Translations under genes and position numbers: made by a program
Assembly (NCBI RefSeq): GCF_900109645.1
Contig: NZ_FOBG01000001.1
Coordinates: 3,268,262 to 3,332,261, forward strand
Reading direction: 5' to 3'
From: Duganella sp. CF402
GTDB lineage: Bacteria; Pseudomonadota; Gammaproteobacteria; Burkholderiales; Burkholderiaceae_D
Length of the DNA stretch: 64,000 nucleotides
Shown: positions 27,027 to 34,882 of the stretch, piece by piece
Layout: every line of letters starts with the position of its first letter
Position numbering within the stretch: position 1 is the first letter of the stretch
Notes under the pieces: generated by a model
The model's database searches: none
Told to the model about the DNA's origin: nothing
The model's input: the letters and a program-made list of their open reading frames with translations, nothing else

Positions 27027-29048
27027 ATGACATCTGCCCATTCTACCGCGCCTGTTGCCTCTGCCGCGCGCCGCCGCCCGCACTCCAGCACCTCGCTGCG
27101 CTGGCTGCTGCCTATCGTGCTGGTGTTGTTTTTCCTGGCCATCCTGATCTGGCTACCGTGGCAGGCGCGCCAGATGGAGAGCAACGAGCGCCAGGAGCAG
27201 CTGATCGCCGATACGCTGTGGGTCGAGCAAACCATCCGCTTCCAGCTCGGGCGCGATGAAGAGAGCCTGCGCGCGCTGGGCGTGGAAATCGCCACCGGCC
27301 ACCTGACGCCGGCGCAGCTGCACGAGCGCATGGCGCGCCTGCTGAAGAATGGCCACGAATTGCTGCGCGTGGTGTGGCTCAAGCCGGACGGCCAGTTAGT
27401 GGGCAGCAGCGATCCGCTGGCCGCGCCGGTGGAACTGTCGCCGGCCTCCAAAGCCACCGCCGAAATCACGCGCAAGACGCGCCGGCCGATGTATACCCAG
27501 CCGGAGGCGCAAACCCACATTTCGGCAGCCGCGCCGTCCGCCGTGCTGATGGACTACCACGTGCCGCTGTTCCGTGGCGACGAATATCTGGGCGACCTGG
27601 TTGCCACCTACCAGACCAGCGCCCTGCTCGAGGAAATGGTGCCGTGGTGGTTCGCCCAGGATAATCAGGTGTCGCTGGTGGATCGCGACGACAAGGTGCT
27701 GGCGCGGCGCGCGGCGGCCGGTCCGGGCCACGGCGTCTACACTCACAAGCGCGCGCTCGACCTGCCCGGCGCCTCGGTCACGCTGGTGACGGACAGCGTA
27801 AAGAGCGAACCGCAATTGCTGCCCAACCTGCTGGTCGGTTCGGTAATCGTGCTATCGCTTGGCTTGTTATGGAGCCTGCTCGCGCTGTGGGGCCACATCT
27901 CGAAACGCCTTGCGGCGGAAGGCGCGCTGCGCCAGCAAATGTCGTTCCGCACCGCGATGGAAAATTCGCTGGTGACCGGCTTGCGCGCGCGCGACCTTGA
28001 AGGCCGCATCACCTATGTGAATCCGGCGTTCTGCCAGATCGTCGGCTATCCGGCCGAGGAAATCGTCGGCAAGCTGCCGCCCATGCCCTACTGGGCGCCG
28101 GAAGCGATGGCGGAATACCAGACGCGCTTTGCCAACGTCCTGGCGGGCAAGGTCACACCGCAGTTCGAAACCTTCTTCCTGCGTCCGGATGGCGAGCGCG
28201 TGCCGGTGCTGGTTTTCGAAGCGCCACTGGTCGACAACGACGGCAAGCAGACCGGCTGGATGGGCTCCATCCTCGACATCTCGGACCGCAAGCGCATCGA
28301 AGAACTGAACCGCCAGCAGCAGGAAAAGCTGCAAGCCTCGGCGCGCATGGCAACGATGGGGGAAATCGCCTCCATGCTGGCGCATGAACTGAACCAGCCA
28401 CTGGCCGCGATTTCCAGCTACACCACCGGCGCACTCAATGTGCTGGAGCGCGAAGGCCCGGTCGACTGCGCCATCCTCAAGCCGGCGCTGGAACAGGCAG
28501 GCGCGCAGGCGCAGCGGGCCGGCCAGATCATCCGCAGCGTGCACGAATTCGTGAAGAAGCGCGAACCGCTGCGGCAGCAAGTGGGCATCGCCTCGCTGCT
28601 GGACAGCATCCGCGCGCTGATCGAACTGCAGGCGCGCCAGAGCTACGTCTCGTTCCGCGCCGAGATCCCGGCCGACCTGCCGCCGGTGCGTGCCGACCGC
28701 GTGATGATCGAGCAGGTGCTGCTCAACCTCACCCGCAACGGCATCGAGGCGATGCAGCACGTGCAGCCGCAGCGCCGCGTCCTCAACGTGGTGGCGTCCT
28801 ACGACGAAGCCACCGCGCAAGTCAGCGTGGCGGTGATCGATCATGGCCACGGCATCCCGGACGAAGTGGCGCAGCGCTTGTTCTCGCCGTTCTTCTCGAC
28901 CAAGGCGGAAGGCATGGGCATGGGACTCAACATCTGCCGGACTGCGATAGAATTCCACGGCGGCGCGCTGACCTTCCGCGCCAACCCCGAAGGCGGGACC
29001 ATATTTACGTTCGTGCTGCCGGCGGCAACGAACCTGGAGACACTATAA
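27027..29048 (+). CDS. dctS: PAS-containing sensor histidine kinase, DctS-like
   Basis: Membrane sensor kinase of 673 residues. A first transmembrane segment (residues about 28-46), a periplasmic region of about 220 residues, a second transmembrane segment (LLVGSVIVLSLGLLWSLLALWGH, near 272-294), a PAS domain (about 305-430, ending GSILDISDRKR), then a HisKA domain with phospho-acceptor His453 (LAHELNQPLAAISS) and an ATPase domain (NLTRNGIEA; DHGHGIP; GMGMGLNICRT). The layout and neighbouring TRAP genes fit DctS of Rhodobacter-type C4-dicarboxylate systems. Its stop is directly followed by the response regulator start. Confidence 0.92.
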   Translation: MTSAHSTAPVASAARRRPHSSTSLRWLLPIVLVLFFLAILIWLPWQARQMESNERQEQLIADTLWVEQTIRFQLGRDEESLRALGVEIATGHLTPAQLHERMARLLKNGHELLRVVWLKPDGQLVGSSDPLAAPVELSPASKATAEITRKTRRPMYTQPEAQTHISAAAPSAVLMDYHVPLFRGDEYLGDLVATYQTSALLEEMVPWWFAQDNQVSLVDRDDKVLARRAAAGPGHGVYTHKRALDLPGASVTLVTDSVKSEPQLLPNLLVGSVIVLSLGLLWSLLALWGHISKRLAAEGALRQQMSFRTAMENSLVTGLRARDLEGRITYVNPAFCQIVGYPAEEIVGKLPPMPYWAPEAMAEYQTRFANVLAGKVTPQFETFFLRPDGERVPVLVFEAPLVDNDGKQTGWMGSILDISDRKRIEELNRQQQEKLQASARMATMGEIASMLAHELNQPLAAISSYTTGALNVLEREGPVDCAILKPALEQAGAQAQRAGQIIRSVHEFVKKREPLRQQVGIASLLDSIRALIELQARQSYVSFRAEIPADLPPVRADRVMIEQVLLNLTRNGIEAMQHVQPQRRVLNVVASYDEATAQVSVAVIDHGHGIPDEVAQRLFSPFFSTKAEGMGMGLNICRTAIEFHGGALTFRANPEGGTIFTFVLPAATNLETL

Positions 29049-29636
29049 ATGCTGCATATCGTTGACGATGAAGCGGTCGTGCGCGACTCACTGAGCTGGC
29101 TGGCCACGTCGCGGGCGATTCCCGCGCGCGCCTACGAATCGGGCCTGCACTTCCTCGCGCAGATCGGCAACGGCGCCTTCGACGTCGATGGCGACTGCGT
29201 GCTGCTCGACGTGCGCATGCCGGACATGAACGGCGTGGCGGTATTCGACCAGCTGCTGGCGCGCGGCGTGGCGCAGCGCATGCCGGTGATCTTCCTGACC
29301 GGCCACGGCGACGTGCCGATGGCGGTGGATACGCTCAAGCGCGGCGCCTTCGACTTCTTCGAAAAACCGTTCAACGACAACCAGCTGATGGACCGCGTAC
29401 AGGAAGCCCTGGCGACTTCGCGCCGCGCTGGCGAAACCGCCGCCGTGCATGCGCGCCTGGCCACGCTGTCGGTGCGCGAGCGCGAAGTGCTAGACCTGAT
29501 CCTGGCCGGCAAAATGAACAAGGTGGTGGCCGACCAGTTGGGCATCAGCATGCGCACGGTGGAAGTCCACCGCGCCCACATCTTCGACAAGATGCAAGTT
29601 AAAACTGCCGTGGAGCTTGCCGGTTTGCTAAAATAA
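29049..29636 (+). CDS. dctR: FixJ-family response regulator, DctR-like
   Basis: A 195-residue two-component regulator: receiver domain with phospho-acceptor Asp54 (CVLLDVRMPDMNG), conserved Thr (VIFLTGHGDVPMAV) and Lys (DFFEKPF), then a LuxR-type helix-turn-helix (LSVREREVLDLILAGKMNKVVADQLGIS blocks, HRAHIFDKM). Co-transcribed with the kinase without a gap. It probably activates dctP and dctQM in response to C4-dicarboxylates; the FixJ type implies a sigma-70 target promoter rather than sigma-54. Confidence 0.93.
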   Translation: MLHIVDDEAVVRDSLSWLATSRAIPARAYESGLHFLAQIGNGAFDVDGDCVLLDVRMPDMNGVAVFDQLLARGVAQRMPVIFLTGHGDVPMAVDTLKRGAFDFFEKPFNDNQLMDRVQEALATSRRAGETAAVHARLATLSVREREVLDLILAGKMNKVVADQLGISMRTVEVHRAHIFDKMQVKTAVELAGLLK

Positions 29637-29658
29637 CAAAAAAGCAACTGGAGAGCAC

Positions 29659-30495
29659 ATGAGCAGCACGCAGCACGTCATTCCGACCGTCCCAAGCTTC
29701 CGCAATCGTTTCTTCTCGCATCCCATCACGCGCATGGTCTTCGGCGTCATCGCCGTGCTGGCGCCGATTACCATCACCATGATCCTGGCCGACATCCTCG
29801 TGCCCAAGCCGCTGCGCGTGGGCGGCTGGCCGTTCCTGCTGGCGGCGGCCATCAGCGTGTTGAGCTATCGCTGGTTCGTGCGCCGCACCGAATCCGGCCG
29901 CGCGCTGACCGAACTGGCGCTGCCTGGCGCGGCGCGTGAAGCGGGCCTCGGCGTGGCGCTCGGTGCCGGGTTGGGACTGGCCGTGGCCGGCCTGCTGGCG
30001 ATGGCCGGCGCCTTCCACATCACCGGCAGCAACGACTGGCACATCATGCTCAAGACCCTGCCGGAGCAAATGATGGTGGCGATGTTTGAAGAACTGATCT
30101 TCCGCGCGGTGCTGTTCCGCCTGATCGAGCAGCGCTGGGGAACGCGCGCGGCGCTGGTGTCATCGTTCGTACTGTTCGCGCTGGCACACATGTCCAACGA
30201 GGGCGTGAGCGTACTGGCCGTGGTCATCACCGGCGTGGCCGGCGTGGCGCATAGCGCCGCCTACCTGTTGACGCGCCGTCTGTGGCTGCCGATCGGCCTG
30301 CACCTCGGCTGGAACTACCTGTACGACGGCTTGTTTGTGGTACCGGTGTCCGGCCACGCCGCGCGCGGCTGGCTGCAAGTCAGCATGCCCGGCCCCGAAT
30401 GGCTGAACGGCGGCGCCTACGGCGTCGAAGCCTCCGCCGCCACGCTGCTGATCTGGACCGCCGCCGCCCTCTTCCTCCTGCGCCGCAAACAATAA
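29659..30495 (+). CDS. CPBP family intramembrane metalloprotease
   Basis: A 278-residue multi-pass protein of the CPBP/Abi family. The metal-binding EExxxR motif is FEELIFRAVLFR with Glu144-Glu145, followed by the second motif FVLFALAHMSNEG (His) and the third GLHLGWNYLYDG (His, Asn). About seven hydrophobic segments. GGAG precedes the ATG. It follows the two-component operon by 22 bases and may ride on that transcript. Targets are unknown. Confidence 0.9.
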   Translation: MSSTQHVIPTVPSFRNRFFSHPITRMVFGVIAVLAPITITMILADILVPKPLRVGGWPFLLAAAISVLSYRWFVRRTESGRALTELALPGAAREAGLGVALGAGLGLAVAGLLAMAGAFHITGSNDWHIMLKTLPEQMMVAMFEELIFRAVLFRLIEQRWGTRAALVSSFVLFALAHMSNEGVSVLAVVITGVAGVAHSAAYLLTRRLWLPIGLHLGWNYLYDGLFVVPVSGHAARGWLQVSMPGPEWLNGGAYGVEASAATLLIWTAAALFLLRRKQ

Positions 30496-30508
30496 ATCCC
30501 ACCTGCGC

Positions 30509-30530
30509 CCGCTTGAGTTACCTCAAGCGG
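30509..30530 (+). terminator. Hairpin after the CPBP protease gene
   Basis: Perfect 9-bp inverted repeat CCGCTTGAG/CTCAAGCGG (30509-30517 and 30522-30530) with loop TTAC, 13 bases after the stop. A T6 run follows only some 14 bases later, so termination efficiency is uncertain. The remaining 140 bases to the DUF4142 gene hold no gene. Confidence 0.55.
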
Positions 30531-30670
30531 CGTGACGTGCTGATTTTTTGCCAGTGATCGAGCGTTATGCCAAAAATCGGTACGCTGGCACACGGTGCTG
30601 CTGGCGCGCCAGCGTTACAGTCACTGCAGACTTCCGTTAAACACCTTTACGCCAAATTGGAGATAACGAC

Positions 30671-31183
30671 ATGAAGACTGCACACGTTGCCACCGCATTG
30701 ATCGTCGGCGCCATTGCCGCGCCATTCGCTTCCGCCCAGACCGCGATCAGCAAGGCCGACTCTGATCGCCTAATCGCCATCGCCCAGGCCAACATCGCCG
30801 AAATCGCCACCGGCAAACTGGCCGTCGAGAAAAGCAGCAATAGCGACATCAAACAATTCGCCCAGATGATGATCGACGATCACAGCAAGGGATTGGCCGA
30901 TACCCAGAAACTGGCCGCCGCCGAGAACGTCACCCTGCCAACTGAGCCAGACGACGCCCACAAGCAAATCGCCGCCGAACTGAAGCAGCTGTCGGGATCA
31001 GCATTCGATAAAGCTTATGTCAGCAAGGCGGGCGTGCAAGACCACGTCAAGGTTCACGCAGCCTTGAAAAACGACATCGCCAACGCCAAAGATGCCGACG
31101 TCAAAGCCCTGGCCAGCAAACTGGAACCGATCGTCGCCCATCATGAAGCAATGGCCAAGAAACTGGACGCCGCCTCCCGCTAA
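30671..31183 (+). CDS. DUF4142 domain-containing protein, exported
   Basis: A 170-residue protein with a signal peptide (MKTAHVATALIVGAIAAPFASAQ) and a DUF4142 helical bundle (IAQANIAEIATGKLAVEKSSNSDIKQFAQMMIDDHSKG; later FDKAYVSKAGVQDHVKVHAALKNDI). The family has a ferritin-like four-helix arrangement and is periplasmic; a biochemical role is not established. GGAGA precedes the ATG. It is followed 15 bases later by the DUF421 gene. Confidence 0.92.
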   Translation: MKTAHVATALIVGAIAAPFASAQTAISKADSDRLIAIAQANIAEIATGKLAVEKSSNSDIKQFAQMMIDDHSKGLADTQKLAAAENVTLPTEPDDAHKQIAAELKQLSGSAFDKAYVSKAGVQDHVKVHAALKNDIANAKDADVKALASKLEPIVAHHEAMAKKLDAASR

Positions 31184-31198
31184 AATCGGAGCACGTCC

Positions 31199-31666
31199 AT
31201 GTTCGATATTGACCTGCCTTGGTGGGAATTCGTCTTGCGCGGCGCAATCGTGTATTGCGCCTTGCTGGTACTGGTGCGCGTCTCCGGCAAACGCACGGTG
31301 GGACAATTCACGCCCTTCGATCTACTGGTAGTGATGTTGCTGAGCGAGTCCGTGTCCAATTCCCTCTCGGGTGGAGATGATTCGATTACCGGAGGACTGC
31401 TGATCGCAGGCACGCTGGTCGCGTTGAACATCACAATGGCCGCCTTGTCCGCGCGCAGTCCGAAACTCGCGAAGTTGATCGACGGCGAAAGTGTGCTGAT
31501 CGGCCGGGATGGGAAAATTTTCTACGACGTCGCCAAACGCAGCCGCATAGCAGAAAGCGATATCGAACAAGCGCTGCGCGAAGCAGACGTAGAACTCAGC
31601 GAAGCGCGCTGCATTTTCCTCGAAGCCGACGGCACGATCACGGTCCTGAAAAAGAGAGACACCTAG
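31199..31666 (+). CDS. DUF421 domain-containing membrane protein
   Basis: A 155-residue protein with two to three N-terminal membrane segments (WEFVLRGAIVYCALLVLVRVSG; LLVVMLLSESVSNSLSG; GGLLIAGTLVALNITMAAL) and the cytoplasmic YetF-type DUF421 domain (KLIDGESVLIGRDGKIFYDVAKRSRIAESDIEQALREADV blocks). Function unknown. It shares a likely transcript with the DUF4142 gene. Confidence 0.92.
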   Translation: MFDIDLPWWEFVLRGAIVYCALLVLVRVSGKRTVGQFTPFDLLVVMLLSESVSNSLSGGDDSITGGLLIAGTLVALNITMAALSARSPKLAKLIDGESVLIGRDGKIFYDVAKRSRIAESDIEQALREADVELSEARCIFLEADGTITVLKKRDT

Positions 31667-31681
31667 GCTGGTGCCCGCTCA

Positions 31682-32128
31682 CTAAACCTTCTGATCGTAG
31701 AAATCAAACTCTATGTCCGCAGCCCGAAGCCGAGCGTAGATATCACTCCCGACCATCCAACCCGCAGGCATAGTTTCTCTAAGTCGCAAAGTATGGTCGA
31801 GATAAACTTGCTCTTCACGGGAGATCACAACAACCCGGAGGTGCGCTGCAATAAATTTTGCGACGTCATCGATTGACCGATTCGCAGCAAATAATCGATG
31901 ACATTCATGGCAAATGAAAACTCGAGGAACAACATGCTCTCTGTGAACCGCACCTTTGCGAGACTGCCCCACCGTGATGAGCTTGTTAGAAATTAACGGT
32001 TCGATGAGCAAACGCGTGTCAGAACTTCCTGTCTCTTCCCACATACAGTGCATGCAGGATGCAATGCGAAGGCAAGAACGCAGTAGCATTTCATCCGCAG
32101 TGAATTTTTGGGATATATGACTAACCAT
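31682..32128 (-). CDS. Uncharacterised protein with Cys pairs and a REHVVPR motif
   Basis: A 148-residue soluble protein. CMHCMW at residues 28-33, then HREHVVPRVFICHECHRLF around residues 63-81, give a Cys/His arrangement reminiscent of HNH-type metal sites, followed by DDVAKFIAAHLRVVVISREEQVYLD and MPAGWMVGSDIYARLRAADI. I recall similar unnamed bacterial proteins but no assigned function; nuclease activity is only a possibility. It is the last gene of a compact minus-strand set, 12 bases after the zinc-ribbon gene. GGAG lies only two bases before the ATG, so the start is not fully certain. Confidence 0.7.
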   Translation of the reverse strand: MVSHISQKFTADEMLLRSCLRIASCMHCMWEETGSSDTRLLIEPLISNKLITVGQSRKGAVHREHVVPRVFICHECHRLFAANRSIDDVAKFIAAHLRVVVISREEQVYLDHTLRLRETMPAGWMVGSDIYARLRAADIEFDFYDQKV

Positions 32129-32140
32129 AGCTCCGGAGAC

Positions 32141-32608
32141 CTAATCGGTCAGCTTGCCGATGGCTTCGATGATCTCGGCAGACAATTCCAGGATGTCTCC
32201 GATGCCATCAAGCGTGTTGAAAGCATCGGGGCTGCTTAAGCCGAATGTGCCCTGCGTAGCCGCCAATCCCGGCACGACGCCTGACAAATCCGTTTGCTTG
32301 GGTGGCCCCACCATGTCCAGCAGGCGGACCCATTGGTCATGGCTTAGCCAAAGGTTCAGGCACTGAGGGCAAGCGCACATGGCAACACCTTTGTAGTCCA
32401 GTGTCATCATCGCTTGGGAATCTGCAGGGCAAGGGCCAACGTCTGCGACACCACCCTGCTGCTTGTGCATTTTCAACGCTGCATAAGCATGCACGTCCCG
32501 CAATAGCTTCCCGCTGAGCGCAACGCCAGAGCATTGCACGCAGCGGTGAACCTGATAACCGTCGACGCTATCCATCAGCAATTCAGAATGATCAACTGGA
32601 CACAGCAT
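32141..32608 (-). CDS. Zinc-ribbon (TFIIB-type) protein
   Basis: A 155-residue protein with two zinc-ribbon-like modules. The first is CPVDHSELLMDSVDGYQVHRCVQCSGVAL at residues 3-31 (two CxxD/CxxC half sites). The second is CPADSQAMMTLDYKG followed by CACPQCLNLWLSHDQW, residues about 60-93. This matches zf-TFIIB family proteins, whose targets are unknown. The C-terminal 50 residues are not recognised. Start overlaps the arr-like gene closely (two bases after its stop) with GAGGA inside the arr end, so the two are co-translated. Confidence 0.8.
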   Translation of the reverse strand: MLCPVDHSELLMDSVDGYQVHRCVQCSGVALSGKLLRDVHAYAALKMHKQQGGVADVGPCPADSQAMMTLDYKGVAMCACPQCLNLWLSHDQWVRLLDMVGPPKQTDLSGVVPGLAATQGTFGLSSPDAFNTLDGIGDILELSAEIIEAIGKLTD

Positions 32609-32610
32609 AT

Positions 32611-33066
32611 TTAGTCCTCGATCGCAGCCAGGCCGTTGCGCATTTTTTCTTTGAGGCTGTCGAGCATCAGTTGCAGCACTTCAGGCGGATGCCCCTGCCA
32701 GTCCTGCACTTCACCCACGATCTTTAAGGGATGACGGGTACGGTAGGATTGCGTGGGGTTGCCGGCAAACCGTTTGTTGGTCAGGTTGGGATCATCCTCG
32801 AAGGGGCCCGTAGCTTCGACGATGTAGATGCGGCCGCGCTCCTCCATGCCGGCCAGCGCGGTGGCTAATTCCGCCCCCCACACCGCCGGCTCCAACAGGG
32901 CACTGAAATACACGTTGTTTGAAATCCGCCCCGCCTCGAAATTGGACGCGAATCCCGGCACCAACAGGTCGCCTACCTTAAGATCGTATTTCGTACCATG
33001 ATAGAAAGGCCCTTTCAGGTCGCCGCAATTCTCATACGTGACTGGCACCCAATCCTGATTGTTCAT
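32611..33066 (-). CDS. arr: Rifampin ADP-ribosyltransferase (Arr) homologue
   Basis: Arr enzymes inactivate rifamycins by transferring ADP-ribose from NAD. The 151-residue product fits the family along its whole length: FYHGTKYDLKVGDLLVPGFASNF (His23), NNVYFSALLEPAVWGAEL (Tyr53), IYIVEATGPFEDDPNLT (Asp91/Asp92), GNPTQSYRTRHPL and GEVQDWQGHPPE. These three sites correspond to the His-Tyr-Asp catalytic set of Arr. GGAGG at five-base spacing sets the ATG. It follows the DUF885 gene by 14 bases and leads the zinc-ribbon gene, so it is part of a chromosomal operon rather than a gene cassette. Confidence 0.9.
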   Translation of the reverse strand: MNNQDWVPVTYENCGDLKGPFYHGTKYDLKVGDLLVPGFASNFEAGRISNNVYFSALLEPAVWGAELATALAGMEERGRIYIVEATGPFEDDPNLTNKRFAGNPTQSYRTRHPLKIVGEVQDWQGHPPEVLQLMLDSLKEKMRNGLAAIED

Positions 33067-33080
33067 ACGTACCTCCGCGA

Positions 33081-34838
33081 TTAGCCCTTCTGCTTGGCGA
33101 TCCACTCGTCGACGACTTTTTCCAGCACCGACAGCGGCACGTTGCCGGTTTCGAGCACGGTGTTGTGGAAGCCTTTGATGTTGAATTTGTCGCCCAGGGC
33201 TTTCTCCGCTTTGGCGCGCAGGTCGAGGATGCGGATCATGCCGATTTTGTAGGCGCACGCCTGGCCCGGCATCACCACGTAACGATCCACTTCCGCCGGC
33301 GGAATGCCGTAGTCGATGCCTTGCTGGCGCGTCCATTTCATCGCGTGCAGGCCGGTGTCCACCACCAGGCGGCGCGCGCGGAACAGTTCTGCATCCAGCT
33401 GCCCCAGCTTGCCCACCACGTCATCGCCATACCAGCCGTTTTCCGACGCCAGCTGTTCCGCATACAGCGCCCAGCCTTCGCCATACGCCGAGCCGACGCC
33501 GAACACGCGGTCGCGGCGATAGCGCGGCAGGCCGGTGTTCTCCTGCTGCAGCGCCACCTGGAAGTGGTGGCCCGGCACCGCTTCGTGGTACACCAGCGTG
33601 CGCATGCCGACGATGCGGAACTCAGGCCCCGGCATCGGCGCCCAGAAAATGCCAGGGCGCGTGCCATCCTTGGCCGGCCCGGTGTAGTGCGCCGCCGCCG
33701 TCTTCTCGGTGAACAGCGGCTCGCGCCGCACTTCCACCGGTGCTTTCGGCACGTTGTCGAACAGGGTTTTGGCGCGCGCCTCGGCGTCACGCATGATGGC
33801 GTCATAACGCGCCAGCAGTTGCGGACGCGGATCCGCTTCCTTCGGCTGCTGGTCTTTCTCCAGCTTGGCCATGCGCTCCTTGATGCTGCCGTCGGCGTAG
33901 CCAATCGACACCAGCAAGCCGTTCATCTCCTTCTCGATGCGCGCCACTTCCAGCTGGCCGATCTCGTGGATCTGCTGCGGGGTGTAGTCGGTGGAGGTCA
34001 TCTGGCGCAGCACCACGGCATACGCTTTGTCGCCGTTCGGCAGGCGCCACAGTCCCGCATCGTTGTTCGTGTGCGGCAGCTGTTCCTGCAGCAGCGCGCG
34101 GGTGCGCTGGAATACCGGGATGATGGACTGCTTGACGATGGCCGTGGCATCGGCCGTGAATTTGGCCTGGTCTTCCGCCGATACTTCCTTCACATTGGCC
34201 ATGCGCTGCACCAGCGAGGCCACGAACACATTGCTCTCCGGCGTGCCGTCCAGGAAGCGATCGAGCTGGCCAATGGACGCTTGCGTGATAAAGGTCGGCA
34301 TCAGGATGCCGCGACCGGCCGCGCCGCGTGCCTGCACGATGCCGGTATCCATCTTGCCCGCCACCGCTTTCAGGCGCACCAGATAGTTCTCGATATCGCG
34401 GCGATTGCGGATCGGGTGCTGCTGCGACAGGAAGTTCACGATCTGCACATGCAGGCCGGTGAACTGGTTGAACACGAAGTTATAGTCGCGGTACTGGTAC
34501 GCGTCGACCGTGCCCTGCAAACTCCACGCGATGGTGGCGGCGCTGGCGCGCTGCTGCGGCGTCAGTTTCGACTGGTCGATCTTGGCCAGTTCCGCCAGCG
34601 ATTTCTTCGCCGCCGCCACTTCGGCGGCGCGGAACACCACGGTATTCGGCGTCAGCTTGCGGTCCAGGCCATCCTGCTCTTTGGCGTCGAAGTACTGCTT
34701 TTGCGTGGCTTGTTCCGGGTCGTTGCGCACCTTGGCGTTGGCGACCTTGTCGGCCCAATCGTCAAAGGATACGGCTTGCGCAGCGAGGGTGAGCGATGCG
34801 CCAGCCAGCAGCGACATGAATCTAATTGAAGTTTGCAT
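33081..34838 (-). CDS. DUF885 domain-containing exported protein, probable metallopeptidase
   Basis: A 585-residue protein with a signal peptide (MQTSIRFMSLLAGASLTLAAQA) and a DUF885 domain. The domain holds YHEAVPGHHFQVALQQE, an HExxxGHH-like zinc site, then SAYGEGWALYAEQLASE and the C-terminal PGQACAYKIGMIRILDLRAKAEKALGDKF. This architecture resembles M32-like carboxypeptidases, but a substrate is not established. The MQTS ATG is chosen because it begins the signal peptide; an in-frame TTG ten codons upstream is disfavoured. First gene of the four-gene minus-strand series. Confidence 0.9.
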   Translation of the reverse strand: MQTSIRFMSLLAGASLTLAAQAVSFDDWADKVANAKVRNDPEQATQKQYFDAKEQDGLDRKLTPNTVVFRAAEVAAAKKSLAELAKIDQSKLTPQQRASAATIAWSLQGTVDAYQYRDYNFVFNQFTGLHVQIVNFLSQQHPIRNRRDIENYLVRLKAVAGKMDTGIVQARGAAGRGILMPTFITQASIGQLDRFLDGTPESNVFVASLVQRMANVKEVSAEDQAKFTADATAIVKQSIIPVFQRTRALLQEQLPHTNNDAGLWRLPNGDKAYAVVLRQMTSTDYTPQQIHEIGQLEVARIEKEMNGLLVSIGYADGSIKERMAKLEKDQQPKEADPRPQLLARYDAIMRDAEARAKTLFDNVPKAPVEVRREPLFTEKTAAAHYTGPAKDGTRPGIFWAPMPGPEFRIVGMRTLVYHEAVPGHHFQVALQQENTGLPRYRRDRVFGVGSAYGEGWALYAEQLASENGWYGDDVVGKLGQLDAELFRARRLVVDTGLHAMKWTRQQGIDYGIPPAEVDRYVVMPGQACAYKIGMIRILDLRAKAEKALGDKFNIKGFHNTVLETGNVPLSVLEKVVDEWIAKQKG

Positions 34839-34882
34839 CTCATGGGCCTTTGTAAGGAAAGAACCCAACGAGTGTAGCCCAC

